Shown piece after piece: positions 26,225-38,746 of a stretch of DNA of 64,000 nt (position 1 is the first letter of the stretch; each line of letters opens with the position of its first letter). A program made the translations under genes and the position numbers. Source of the DNA: Cubamyces lactineus (taxonomy: Eukaryota; Basidiomycota; Agaricomycetes; Polyporales; Polyporaceae); contig JACDTU010000001.1 of the NCBI GenBank assembly GCA_022376465.1, positions 558,001 through 622,000 on the forward strand. Reading direction: 5' to 3'. The notes beneath the pieces are model-generated. The model saw only the letters and a list, made by a program, of their open reading frames with translations. It was not told the DNA's origin and searched no databases.

Positions 26225-29200
26225 TCACCGCCGCCTGCGCGAGCCTTCTCCAGCATACGCGCGACTCCGCGAACTCTCGCTCGTACCGCTCCTCGACCGC
26301 GTCCTCTCCCTCTCCTCCGCCACCGCACCCTGGACATACCCCTCGCCCATAAACACCGGCGGACCCGCCCCGCCTCCCCCAGCCAAGAATCCCCGTTTGC
26401 TGCTCCTCGTGCCCAGCGCGACGAGCTCCCCACTATCCACCTCCGGCTCATCCGCCTCCTCCGCACCAGCCGCGTTCTGCACCTCCTCGTCCGACGGCTG
26501 CCACAGACTGTCCCCCGCTCGGCGTAGCTCCTCGTCCAGCGTGAGCCGCCGACGCGCGTGGTTCGACATGCGCGACTCAGGGCGTGCCTCGCGACTTTGC
26601 GAGCCGCCCCGGATCGAGGACGAAGCGCTGGATCCTCTGCGCAAACGAGACGGCCCAGGCCGAGGCGCCTCGTCGTGAATCGACTCGCTCCGCCCTCTGG
26701 TGGTCTGGGTCATCGACGGGGCGCCCCGTAATAGTATATCATCGTCACTCCCCGAATCGTCCTCTTCCTGAGGCGCAGGCTCGGGCTCGACGCGCGGCAC
26801 CCGCCTCGGCAATGCCAGCGGGATCTTCGACTTCGCGATGCGCGCAGGCGGTTTTGGCTTGTTGGGCGACATCGCAGATGCAGGAAGCGGCGACGCCGGC
26901 GGACGTCGTGCGAACAGATCCTTCTTGTCTCCCGCACCCACAGGCGACCTCGGACTGGGAGGACGCTTCGGCGGTGTCTCCAGAGCATCGACGTCAATGA
27001 CTTCCCGCTCCGGCTGTGAACGGGGCTGTGGCTGTTGAACGACAGTAGCAGCAGCCTTCGCACCGCTGCGTCCCCGCCCGCTGTCAGATGGTGTGTCTGG
27101 GAGCTTGTCGTCATGCTCGTGCTCGTTCTCGTTATCGGAGCATAGCGAAGGCGTCGTGAGGTCCGTGTCCGCCATAGACGACGTCGTTGGCCAGATTCGC
27201 AACGGTGCGCTCAATCGCGGACGGGTCGGCTGAGAACGGGGTGGAGGCATGTCGAGGGAGCTAGTTCGAGAGCTGGACGACGGTGCACTTGAAGAGGCGG
27301 ATGACTGTGAGCTCGAGGCGGAGGATTGTGAGCTGGTGGAAGCACCAGTATCCTCTTGTCGTAAGAAGGTCGTCTCTCGCCGTTTCGACGGTCCTGCTGA
27401 GGGTGTGATATGAGCACACGTTCACGGCAAAACTCATCAACTACTCACTACTGCTCTCTTCCACCACGTCCCTCTTCCTCTTCTGCCCAATCTCCAACCT
27501 AGTAGCGACTCCCAGATCGAACGACCGCTCGCCCAGCGTCGCAGCCATCCTCGCCCTACTCATCCCACCTGCTTCCATGCTCCGGTCCGACACACCTGCA
27601 CCCGCGGCGGTCGACGTCGGTGGGCCCATCGACGCATTCCCAGTCAGCCCACCAACCCTGCGTAACCGCACGTTCTTCATCTCGCGCAAGAACGCCGCCA
27701 TCTTGTCCGACGGAACGTTGACGGTTGGTATCCCAGCCTTTTTCGCGCGCGCCCCGCCATACGCAGTGTTGATCGGGGCCTCGACGGGCGGGGCGGTAGG
27801 TTTCAAGCTCGCACGCGCGGATGCGAGGAAGCTGTCTGTGTTGCCCGAGGATGCAGTCGGGGCTACTGGTCGGAACAGCGGAGGCGGAGGTGGGGGCGGG
27901 GGAGGCGGGGGCATCATAGCGCCATTCGTCTTCAATGCAAGCTGTGGCCAAGGTCGAGTTTAATATAAGCGCGTAGGCCCATCGAGGATGCAAACTACGC
28001 ACCTCCGCTCTGAGCCGAGCGACCTCCTCCTCAAGCATCCGGATGCGCTGCTTGTCACGCTCGCGCTCACCGTCGTCCCGCTCATGCGCATACCGTGCAT
28101 GATCCTCCTTAGCTTCACGCAGCTCCCGCTCTTTCCCGCGCACGCGGATCTCGCCCGACGTATCGCAAGCCCGCTCCTTGCCCTTCGATGAATGCAACCG
28201 AGCGACGGGTTCCGCATGCTCAGGCTCATTAAGCGATCGTCGCGAGCTGCTGGCCACCCTCTCGGAGCTCTCGCTCCGGCGTGACCTCTCGCGAACAGAG
28301 GATGATTCAGAAGTCTCAGGACGCTTGTCCCTAGACTTGATGCAATGACGGTCCTGTGATCGTCCCCGTAAGGGTGATTCTCTGGCTTCCTCAACAACTT
28401 CCTCTTCCTCCGCCTCTTCGGCAATTGGCTCGGGTGGGGGTGGGGGCGTATGGGGACGTGGTATAGCACGTTGTACAACAGGCGTCTCAGGCATGAGAGA
28501 TGCAGAGCGAGGGAACAAGGACCCGGGCATCGTGGGGGCGGGGGTTGCCAGGCGCGCGGCTTGAGCAGGAGGGGATATGATCGGGGGAGGTGGGGGAGGC
28601 ATGAGTTCTGAGGGATCTATATCGGTGTTGACATCGTAGTATTCGAGGCGTAGCGGTAGGGAACGCACCAGCAGATCTATCCTTATTCTTCACCGATTTC
28701 TTCTTCGACAGCGGGGGGAGGGCATCCTCCTTAGCCACATCCTGCGCTGGCAACGGGTCCGGGTCTTCAACCACCACATCCCGTCTCTTCTTCACTGACT
28801 TCGCAGGCGGGGGACGCGCCGGAGGTTCGTCTACGCACCACGGGTGAGATTCCCCGTTGAGATATCCACCGACACAACAAGGCGACTCACCATCCTCATC
28901 ATCTGCAGCCTCCCGCTCCGACGACCTCGACCTCGGCGCAAGCGCAGTCGGCGGCGGCGACATCACCCTCTTCTTCATCGCCCTCAGCGCGCGGTCCCTC
29001 TCATCATCGCTCCCATCCTCCTCTGGCTCCCGCCTCACGCGTCTCCTCGCGCGCGCCCTCTCGCTCTCGAGTTCGCTCCTCTTCCGTACCCGCTTCGCCC
29101 TCCTCTCTCTCTCCCGCTCCCCATCCCTGCTCCCTCTCGTCTCATCGCGCTCCCTCCGTTTCCCATCCAACGTTACGCGCGAAGACGAAGCCTCCGGCTG

Positions 29201-29424
29201 ATCGTCCTGTTGACGCTACAGCAGCCCAACGAGACGCGACCAGTCAGTCCAGCCTCACCAAACCCTAACCACCCCGGAATCCCGCCCGAGAGGAAGCTCA
29301 CCTTGGGTTGGACCTCCCCACCCGTCGCCGCGGTGACAAACGATTCGATTTCGCGCGTAACAAAGCTGAAAGCAGATGCGAGCAGCCCTGCAGAGGGCGC
29401 GGCCTCGCGCTGTCGCGGGGCCAT
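26225..29424 (-). CDS. Large disordered, charged fungal protein of unknown function
   Basis: Not recognised as a named family. Exon 1 (29424-29302) encodes MAPRQREAAPSAGLLASAF followed by a short amphipathic stretch. Exon 2 starts at 29217 and is Arg/Glu/Asp-rich with basic clusters suggesting nuclear localisation. Several exons follow, with Pro-rich runs (28590-28610), a Glu/Arg coiled coil (ERDKQRIRMLEEEVARLRAE), a 12-residue poly-Pro tract near 27890-27915, then IPTVNVPSDKMAAFLREMKN and VRLRRVGGL. The last exon is Ser/Pro/Arg-rich with LTLDEELRRAGDSLWQPSDE and a Gly-rich motif near SGELVALGTRSSKRG. It ends at the stop at 26225. About six exons; the middle junctions are approximate. The LREMKN..LRRV motif after poly-Pro could be WH2-like, which is speculative. 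Nothing supports an enzymatic role. Confidence 0.7.
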
Positions 29425-29817
29425 AGTGTGTGTAGCAGATGGGTGAAACGGAACAAGGTTGCGTATCTAAACAATACCAAATAACGCGACCCCCACAACT
29501 TTCCCACGGCGCGCGCTACCAATGCTAGGCTAACGCGGTGAGCGCTTATAATCACACAGTCAATCCTGTCGCACAATCCGCACACAAGCATGGTTCAGAT
29601 AGAGATGCAAAGAGGTCATGTAGATGGAAGCTATAGTCATACATGGGCAGCGGATTAGATGCAGATGAGGGGAAATCGTGGCCATCATAAGTTAGCGTAT
29701 ACCATAGCCCATAGCGGCGATGTACCTATAGAACTATCTCCTGCGTCGATGTCCGTGTCCCTTCACAATGTTACACTACAGCGTTTCCAAATGTCCGAGG
29801 TCGCCAACAGGGCGGCT

Positions 29818-31478
29818 TTACCTGTAGCCACCATACGACGAGTAGCCTGGCGCGGGAGGACCACCCGACGGAGGGGTGTTCCCACCACTGCCAGGAACCC
29901 CCTGCCCGGAGGCGATGGATGCACGTACGGCAGCGTACGGGTCCGCATACTGCATCGTCCTGCTGATGCGGGGAGTATCGTCCACGACCTGCGGAGGGGC
30001 AGAGAAGCCGCCAGCGAAGCCAGTGGGCGCAGGGTCGGAGAACGCGCCGTACGCATCGATACTGGGGCGCGACGCAGCTTGAGAACTCGCGAAAGGCGTT
30101 GAGACGGGCGGCTGGTACGAGGAGGCAGCAGTGGTCGAAGGAACGCCAGACAGGCGGTTCGCGTCGCTGAAGGGGGAGTATGCCGTGTTGGAGTTGTCCG
30201 AGAAAGGCTTTTGTTGACCCTCTTCGTCTGTGTAGTCGTCATCGTGGTCGTTTGCGCGGCTGTACTCGGAGCCTTCGGAAGCTTCCATAGGGTGGGTGAA
30301 CGGAGGGTCGCGGGGACGCGACGACTTGCCATTGCGCCAATCGAGAACCGCGAGAGTTAGAGTACAGCACCAGAATACTAAGAGAAATCTGAGCCTGCAT
30401 TCACGCCATCAAGACTTAAATACTAACCAAATGTGAACCAGAAAAACACAGCTCCGGCTTTCTTGGTGCTGCAGAAGCTACCAAGTGCCTGCTTGAACTT
30501 GTCTCCCTTGCTTGCATGAGGGTCCTTATCCGGGTTCTTGCAGCCCGGCTCGGTCCATGCAGAGATGGTCACAATGAAGCTAAGCGTACATCAGAACAGC
30601 ACGCATGCCAACAATACACGTGGTACGCACGAGATGAGGAGGCTGACAGCAGTCCCGGTTCCAGAGAGGATGAACCCGACGCGTACTTCCTTCAAGGCGC
30701 GCGCAAGGCGAGCGCCCTTGTCGTACTTCTCGTACACGACAGGGACGAGGAGTAGGAACAGAGAGTAAAATATGCCGGTCACCGATACAAAGATCGCGAA
30801 TCCGGTGAGACCCGCTGCAGAATGCCAAACAAGACGGAGTGGTCAGGGCCAGGGACGCGAACAGAAGCCACCCGATACGCACATGGACCGACACCCCACT
30901 TTGCTTGGAATGCAGCGATCGCTGCCATACAGCACATCGCGAGGAAGTTGAAGAATGCTTGGGATATGTAGAACACAATGGCCGGTTTCGACACGATCAT
31001 CTAAGGCACGCAGAAATACGCGTCAGTTTGAGTGTCAAACGACCGATAGGGACGAGGGGTATGATGCACCCATATCCATAGTGTCGACAAAACAGGGATG
31101 AAGAGAAGAAAGACCAGATATCCTCCAGTCGTGACTGTGCTCATAGGCGCGGTGGAGGGAGTGTTGAAGGAACATGAACATTACGTAACACGCGACGCGC
31201 AGTGATCAACCCGTGCCGGGCAACGGGACGCCCGCGGCGTGTTCGTAGTCGCCGTCGCCGGCCGTATTGCAGAGCGAGCGTTCTCGGACACGCAGACAGC
31301 ATGCAACAACGTCGTATAGCGTGAAGGGTCGCGCAAGACAGGCACTCACATCGTCCTCGAAGGGCACCACACCGGCGCTTCCGATACCTCCTGTTGTAGA
31401 TGCAGGCATGGGTAACGTCGGCTTCTTTTCAGGAAGCACTCTGAGTGCAGCACTCTGTATGGTGTCCAGGAAGGGCAT
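29818..31478 (-). CDS. Four-span MARVEL-like membrane protein
   Basis: Predicted tetraspan plasma-membrane or vesicle protein. Hydrophobic spans in order: TTGGYLVFLLFIPVLSTLWI; PAIVFYISQAFFNFLAMCCM; LTGFAIFVSVTGIFYSLFLL; AGAVFFWFTFGF joined to FLLVFWCCTLTLAVLDW. The fourth is preceded by a Cys-containing loop (WTEPGCKNPDKDPH) and followed by a long Ser/Tyr/Pro/Gly-rich cytosolic tail with a DDDYTDEEG patch, ending GYSSYGGYR with TAA at 29820-29818. The span pattern fits the MARVEL-domain group. Exon 1 (31478-31346) reads MPFLDTIQSAALRVLPEKK and probably joins exon 2 (from 31134) through a weak GTGCCT donor, giving FEDDVITTGGYL. The stronger GTGAGT donor nearby breaks the frame. Alternatively translation starts at an ATG at 31144. 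Confidence 0.72.
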
Positions 31479-32497
31479 TGCGGTCTAAGATGGCCGGATA
31501 GAAGGACAGAGGTCGGAGATGGGAGATCGGAGGGTGGTCGTGAGGTGGAGCTATCGCTCGAGAGCCGTGAAGGTCGTGGACAGAGTACAGGGGTCGTAAT
31601 CGTGGTGGATTTAAGAGCGAGAGAGGGGCAAATCTATCCGCAGTCTGAGAGGGAAGACGAGCTAGTCTGCGGATGGGCAATGCGAAGAGGACAGCCTCAA
31701 GAGATGAGGAGGCTGCAGTGCAAGGTGCTGAGCAGTTCAGTTCAGCGCCAGCCTGCTTTCGTAAGCGGCATTACCCCATTTAGGGTGCTGCACCGGGCGT
31801 CTCGCCTATCTCTTGGCGTTTCGCCAGGCTCCTCGGTCTGCTCGGGCTATCCTCCATTTGTGTTCAAACCGCGAAGATGGATACGTGCATGCCTTGGACT
31901 TTGTATATAGTATCCAGCCACTGTCTTATTTATTATCGGCCCAAGCAGTCGTACAGACCGCTGCAGGCGTCAGGAAAGGATACCATGACGTAAGCGACCG
32001 GGCGCAGTGCAAGTGCGTTCATTGCCGGACCACACAGCAACTGCAAGGTACCTGTTCTCGGCCGCTGCGGTTACTCTCTTTCAAATGGCAAAGCTATTGC
32101 AACCGGAAAAGCCGCATAATAATCATTGGCACACAGAAATGTCCTGGTACGAGTGTCAGGATGAGCCAAACTAGATTCCTTCAATACGAGGATCCCAGAC
32201 AGATTCCGGCAACGGAATTTAGTTTGGGGTAATGGGCGCCTCTTCTCTGAGCTTTAAGAGACGGTCCAGACTCCAGACCAGACGACTCAGCGGGGTTTTG
32301 CTGTCTTGACTCTTTCTCGTCATCGAGTACAGCGGACACGACGTCCTCCGTGAGGTGTGTAAAGTTGGAAGATCACGTATATATAACTAACTTAGCACGA
32401 ATCATCAGGATTATTGACCACTCTATCTCCGGCCACGGAGGCTTAGACCGAGTCAATGCACTAGCATCTGTACTGAGACCCTCACCGAAATCCGAGC
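31479..32497. promoter_or_regulatory. Divergent promoter region
   Basis: 1.0 kb between the starts of the MARVEL-like gene (left) and the biotin gene (right), transcribed away from each other. No coding exon, tRNA or repeat was recognised. Confidence 0.5.
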
Positions 32498-35155
32498 ATG
32501 TCACTTCTCTTCAAAAATCTGAGGATACATCAGATCTTCGGCGCAAATACTGATGTCGGAAAGACCGTCCTTACATCTGCCTTAGTTCGCGCCTCGGCCG
32601 TGGCAGGTCACTCTGTCTACTACCTAAAGCCAGTTAGTACTGGCCCCATGTCGGACGCGGATGACGAGCTGAGTAGCTTTACACTCCTTAATAGCAATGC
32701 TTGTATGCTGACCGTATTACAGACGAGTCCTTGCATTAGCCGGACCACACAAGGGTCGTGTGAATAGCAAGTGTTTATTCCGCTTCGACGATCCTGTGAG
32801 TCCGCACTTGGCGGCTCGTCGCGCGAACGAGACAGACGTAGTACAGGTAGGTGCGAGAGCTCGAGATCACCCCCAGTTGCTCAAGGTAATGAATAGCGGA
32901 CTGTACCGACGGATGATGCATTCGTCAATGCTGTCGCCAGTCACATCAAAAGTTGTGCGACGAAACCTCACATGCTCGGCCATATGTACGTTGAGACAGC
33001 TGGAGGTAGGGTTCGCCAATTCGCACATTTTGAATACATCACTGAGACGAATCCAACTGTACAGGGGTGCACAGTCCTACGCTTTCTGGAACCACTCAGC
33101 TAGATGCCTACAGGCCTCTTTTCCTTCCGACAGTGCTGATTGGTGACTCTCGTCTTGGTGGGATCTCTTCGACAATCGCGTCGTATGAGGCCATGATGCT
33201 CCGTGGATACATTGTCGACGCAGTGCTACTCTTCCGCGATGAATACTACCGTAACTGGGAGTATTTGTCATCCTACTTCGCCGAACGAGGAATCCCCGTC
33301 GTCTCTGTCAACCCCCCTCCAGAGCGGCAGTCCGACCCAAAGGCAGACGCATCCGTCACGGAACATTACTATCAGGATATCGTACCCGACAACGGCGAAG
33401 GCGCGATCTTCGACGTCATCAAGCACCTCGACAGCTGCCACACCCACCGGCTCGAAGAACTCGACTCAATGCCCCGCCGTACCCTGGAATCGATTTGGTG
33501 GCCGTTCGTCCAGCACGGGCACGTCAAGCGCGAGGCGGACGTCAACATCATCGACAGCGCCTGGGGCGACTTCTTCAGCGTCTACAACGGCAAACGGTTA
33601 CCTTCGCCCTCTGATTCTGAGAAGTCTCTCCTTGAGCCCCAATTTGACGGATCCGCATCCTGGTGGACACAGGCCATCGGACACGCCCACCCCTCGCTCG
33701 CGCTTGCCGCCGCACGCGCGGCGGGTCGATACGGCCATGTCATGTTCCCCGAAGCGTCTCATCTCCCTGCGCTGAAGCTCGCGGAACGACTCATTCAAGA
33801 CGGTCCCGGTCGCGGGTGGGCATCGCGGGCGTTCTTCTCAGACGACGGCTCGACTGGCATGGAGGTTGCGATCAAGATGGCCCTCCGCGCGTTTGCTACG
33901 CGTGAGGCCGGCCAACTCGGTGGCACGCGACGCAAGGATCTGGGTATACTCGGGTTGAAGGGCAGTTATCATGGTGACACGATTGGGGCCATGGATGCTT
34001 GCGAGGAGGGCGTGTATACGTGCGAATGGCACGACGCGAAAGGGTACTGGTTTGATCCTCCCACTGTCTCCATCCGCAAGGGCAAGACAGTGGTGGCGCT
34101 TCCTCCTGCGATCGCCGCTGAGACAGAGGACGGGCGGTCAGACATTGAGACCGTGTCTCTCTCGTGGACGTACAACATCGACGAGCGCCTCAAGTCCCCA
34201 CTCGCGTCCGTCTACCGCAACTACATCGAGCGCACCCTCCAGAAGCTCAAGAACGGAAACGGGCCCACCATCGCCGCACTCATCCTCGAGCCCCTCGTCA
34301 TGGGCGCCGGCGGAATGATCTTCGTCGACCCCCTCTTCCAACGCGTCCTCATCGACGTCGTCCGCGGGTCCTCCGCAGATGCCACTGGCACCCGCTCTCC
34401 CTCCGAATGGTCCGGGCTCCCCGTCATCTTCGACGAGGTCTTCATCGGACTCTACCGCCTCGGCCTGCAGACCTCGAGCACGCTGCTCGGCACGACGCCC
34501 GACATCTCCGTGAACGCGAAGATCCTCACGGGCGGGCTCGTCCCGCTCGCGGTCACGCTCGCCTCGGACTCGATCTACCGCGCGTTCCTGAGCGACGACA
34601 AGGTCGACGCGCTCCTGCACGGGCACAGCTACACAGCGTACCCCGTCGGGTGCGAGGTCGCGCACGAGACGCTCGACATCCTCGACAAGCTTACGACGAG
34701 CGAGTCGTGGCGCGCTGCGCGCGAGAAGTGGAAGGTACCCGAGCCAGAGAAAGTCAGCGAGGCGTCGGTGTGGAGTTTCTGGGACCCGGACTTCGTCCAC
34801 GTCGTGTCGAAGATGGATCACGTCGCGGAGGTCATGGCGTTCGGCACGGTGCTTAGCATCAAGATCAAGGACGAATCTGCTGGTACGTCCTGAGCCTGAA
34901 CTGGATTGAGTCGATGGTTGACATCCTGCCCGATTCACAGGCTACCAATCGCATTCAGCACGCGCGCTGCTGGAGTCGATCAAGACTGCTGTTCAGAGTG
35001 AGACCCTCTCCCCAGCACCTGGAGGCTCACCGTTCGGCATCCACTACCGCACCCTCGGGAACGTTGCCTACTTCATGCTTAGCCTCAATACTCCTCCCAG
35101 CGTAGTCCGAGCCGTGGAAGAGCGCGTTTGGACTGTGCTTGAAAAGCGCCGTTGA
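32498..35155 (+). CDS. Bifunctional dethiobiotin synthetase / DAPA aminotransferase (biotin synthesis)
   Basis: Fused BioD-BioA enzyme for two consecutive biotin steps: 7-keto-8-aminopelargonate to DAPA (PLP, SAM as amino donor), then ATP-dependent closure to dethiobiotin. About 811 residues from exons 32498-32672, 32728-32846, 32897-33005, 33065-34882 and 34941-35155. BioD part: P-loop GANTDVGKT near residue 15, FRFDDPVSPHLAARRANETD, HMYVETAGG, then TVLIGDSRLGGISSTIASYE. BioA part from about residue 310: ASWWTQAIGHAHPSLALAAA, GLKGSYHGDTIGAMDACE, LPVIFDEVFIGLYRLG, and AKILTGGLVPLAVT with the expected PLP lysine. Such fusions occur in fungi (BIO3-BIO1 type) and plants. Targeting was not resolved. 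The exon 1-2 boundary is the least certain. The 3' end faces VPS34 at 93 bp. Confidence 0.94.
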
Positions 35156-35248
35156 GGAGTGATTCAGACATGGTCCATAATTCATGGGTATTCTCAAATA
35201 ATGGACGCAATATCTACAGTAGAATACAAGTACAACAGACTCAACCAC

Positions 35249-38200
35249 CTAACTCCTCCAATACTGCGCCCAGTCATGCATCCTATCCAACACCGCCGTA
35301 AATGGCGAGATATCATTCAATAGCTTCTCAAAGTGCTCGATCGCCTGCTCCTCCGTCATTTCAAGACAGAACTTGCCGAGCACCTGCTCGTGCACGTCGC
35401 GCTGCTTGATGTGCGGGATGTTCGCGTCGACCATGAGCGTGACCAAGTTGAGAATGAGGTTCGCGCTCTTGCGCAGAATTGAGAACGCGGTGAAGCAGAA
35501 GCTCTTGAAGCGCGTGTAGTGCACGGACTGGAACCCGCCCATCGCGTCGACCATCTCTTTGCAGATCTTCACGGGTGGGGCGAGTGGCTTGGGATCGCGG
35601 CCGAGGATGTAGCCAAAGTCAACTGTGAACTTTGTGAGCTATGCAACCTTGAAAGACGCGGTACACGCACTTACCATGGAAGAAGTGACCATCTGGGGCT
35701 AAGAGCAAGTTGTCCAAGTGGCGATCGCCGACTCCCAGCAAGTAGGTCATTACGCAATATCCAGCTATGATAGCTATCAGGTTATATTCGCAGACTGGGC
35801 TGCAACGTACTCACCGCAGCTACGCACGAAAGTGTCGATGACACCAGGTTCGACTCCATATGTGCCGACGCTACCCTCATCAGGATAGTTCGCCCGGAGG
35901 TAGTTCAACAGCGTCCCATGCTCGCTCACGATGGCCGCAATTGTCTTGCTAGGGATAAACTGCACCATACCCTGACTCGGACCCGTCGCCAATACATCAT
36001 ACGGGCTGAGCTTCAGGTCAAGGTTCTCCTTCCTCAGCAACCTATCCATCAGCGTGAACAGCTGTATGACGAGCTGATCTTGGCGCATATCGTCCCCGTC
36101 CTTGAAGATGACCGGGTACTCTCCGCCGCCGGCGCACTGGAAGTACAGCAGCATCGGGAACATGTTCGACTTGAATACGCTCGACTTCTCCGCGATGATA
36201 CCTGTGACCTGCACGCGCGCGTTGAGCGGGAGGGGCAGCGGCGGCATCGATGCGAGGTTGTTCTTCGAGTCCGCGAGGAACGCGCGCAGCTTTTCGATCT
36301 TCTTGGGGCGTGGGTCCTTGGACATGCGCAGATCCCGCGCTCGCTTCGCGAGAGTGTCGACGAGCTCGCCTTGGCGTCTCATGAGATCTCGTCTCTCGTC
36401 GCCGTTGTCCTGATCAAAGTCTTAGGTGAGGGACGCGACCAAATGTGAGCAGACACCTACCTCGAGAATCTTCATGAACTTGAAGACCACTCTGCCATAC
36501 ATTTTCGCCATCACCTTGTCCTCCATGGCGACCTCGACCATAAGGTACCAATGGAAGCGGTTGCCCAGGATCGGATTGCGGACTGCTCGTGAGATAAGGA
36601 AATCCGCCAGGCCGCTGTCATCATACGACACTGCGCTCGTCGTAGAGCGCAACGATCGCTGGTCACTCGCCGTGCTTTCGAACTTCAGTGCTTGCACCAG
36701 CTGTAACAGGTACAGGTATAACTCCTGCAGGAAGCACGAATGTCAGGTTCATCCCTTGTGTGGCCGATGGCACACCTACGTCGTCGTCTGCTCTGCTAAG
36801 CTGCTTGACTGCGTATGCTCTCACACGGGAATCGACTGTGTTCGGGCCAAGTAGCTCCAGGGCGTCATCTATGTCGATTTCTGTCCACTGGGGTAATAGC
36901 TCTTCGACAGCTTGCTTGACCTCAGAAGGATCTCTCCAAGTGACGGACTTCAGGAACTTGGTAAGGCCGCGCTTATCTCTCGTGAGATAGAAGCGGAACT
37001 TCCAGATGAGGTCTTTCTCCTCGGAGTTGAGCGGCTGACTTGGAGCGTAGTTCAGGATGTGCTGGCATGTAACACCTCTATCAGGAACTGCCGTACAGAG
37101 CAAATATGGAGCTACATACCGACAGTTCGTCCCGGATCTTCGCGTTGGGCTTCAACTCGCGGTCATATGGGCTGCTTCTGTGACTGCGGACGAGTCTACG
37201 GTGCTTATCCTCGACGGGGTTCTCGCGTGCAATATCGGGATCGACGATTTGCCACAAATGTGTATCGGACAAGAGAGAGGTAGTCGGCGCAGCAGGCGTG
37301 ACGACAACGGGTGATGTCGTTGACGTAGAGGGGACGCTGGACGCATCCTGACATATTGAGATGAGAAGAGGCACCGCTCGTAATGAATTCCAACCTACCG
37401 GCTCACTGAAGATTACTGGGAAGTCGAAGCGAGGTAGGTCAATGTACAAATACAGATTCTCGCTCTTCTCAGTCTCGGCCTATGTACAACGTTGTTAGGA
37501 CAACTGCCCGGTATCGTACGACAAGTTGAACTCACAGCGTGTATTTCAGCCATCTTCCTGAACGCTAGAGCGTCCAACCAGTCTGATTTGGGCAGGTCGC
37601 CCCGTTCAAACTTTTTGACCAGCTGCAAAGAAATCAGAATAGCTATACAACGGATTGCAAAAGGGCTACCTTCTCAAGCCGACCCATCTCGTCCCGTGTG
37701 CCGATCTTGCTCGGCGTCGTGGATTCGTTGGCTCCGTCGGCTTCCCTATCCGGCCAAAGGATCATACGGTGCTTCCCCCGCCTCAGCGTCCTGCGGATAA
37801 TTCTGTTGAGCAGCCGGTCACAGACTATGAAGTACTGTGCACACCATTTCTTGCCGAACAAGCGGAACGTAGTCCCTCCGACAGGCACAGCAGACCTGGG
37901 ACCTGCGATGTCCCAGACAGTGAAGGTGATCTGGGAGTTGAGTGGGAGATCGCAGTAACGTATTGGAAATGTGATCCATTCGTTCCACCTTGTGCGACTC
38001 AGCGTCCGGAGTAGTAGCCACTAGGCAGCGAACGGCTCACGTGTAGTCTTTCTTGAACGCCTTGAACGACGTACGGAAGGGAATCGTCAGAGGCTTGTTG
38101 TCCGCCACAAGTTGGCACGTCACATAGAGGTCCGAGAAGCTCCTTTGCTATGGTCATCCTGAGATACGGGTGGATGAGGGAAAGGGCTTATGCTCACGGT

Positions 38201-38423
38201 GATTGCTGCACGCCGTGAAAGCGCAGCTCCGGCTTCTCCAAGACCTCGGTGAAAGGATAAGGCTTGCGATTACCCTCAAGCTGAGATCTGCGTTACATTT
38301 CAAGGTAGGTGATGAGGACGGCATGTACACTGAGACGGTGGGTGCGTACATCCTGAAGGTAACAGGCATCTTGAGGTCGCTCAGCTTGGCGAAGGTGAAG
38401 TCATCGCGATTGTCCTTGTCCAT
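35249..38423 (-). CDS. VPS34: Class III phosphatidylinositol 3-kinase Vps34
   Basis: Makes PI3P from phosphatidylinositol on endosomes and the phagophore, in complexes with Vps15, Vps30/Atg6 and Atg14 or Vps38. Exon 1 from 38423 reads [17 protein letters not shown]. The C2 domain follows ([34 protein letters not shown], then [20 protein letters not shown]), then a linker, then the helical PIK accessory domain ([20 protein letters not shown], then [20 protein letters not shown]). The kinase domain carries [20 protein letters not shown], the catalytic loop [14 protein letters not shown] and the DFG segment [19 protein letters not shown]. The C-terminal helix ends DWAQYWRS at 35249. All expected catalytic residues are visible. 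Many short introns; total length is consistent with family members of roughly 850-900 residues. Confidence 0.95.
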
Positions 38424-38746
38424 CGTGGTACTCTACTCGCAAGAATGTATTCACATGTAGATGCGGAGGCGACTGCGACTATCTGGGTGGTGTAGTCGCC
38501 AACAGAGCTGCCAGTGAGAAGGATAACGGGACGATGAACTGAGCCTGTGAGCGCAGGAGTAGAGCGACCCAAGTCCGAAGAAATCGGAGTGCGGAGGGAC
38601 GCGCCTCCGTGACGGGCGCCTCCCGGATCCCCGCTTGGGGTCGGGCGATTGACTTGAACTTGGCCTCTCGCTCTACCCCGGACCACCACCCAGTACTAGA
38701 TCTCTGTCATAACTACCGACATATCATTCCTGCCATCCCGTCAACT
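38424..38746. promoter_or_regulatory. Short bidirectional promoter, VPS34 / Nudix gene
   Basis: 323 bp separate the two divergent start codons, so both genes must share this promoter region. No TATA box is obvious. It is not coding on either strand as far as I can see. Confidence 0.5.
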
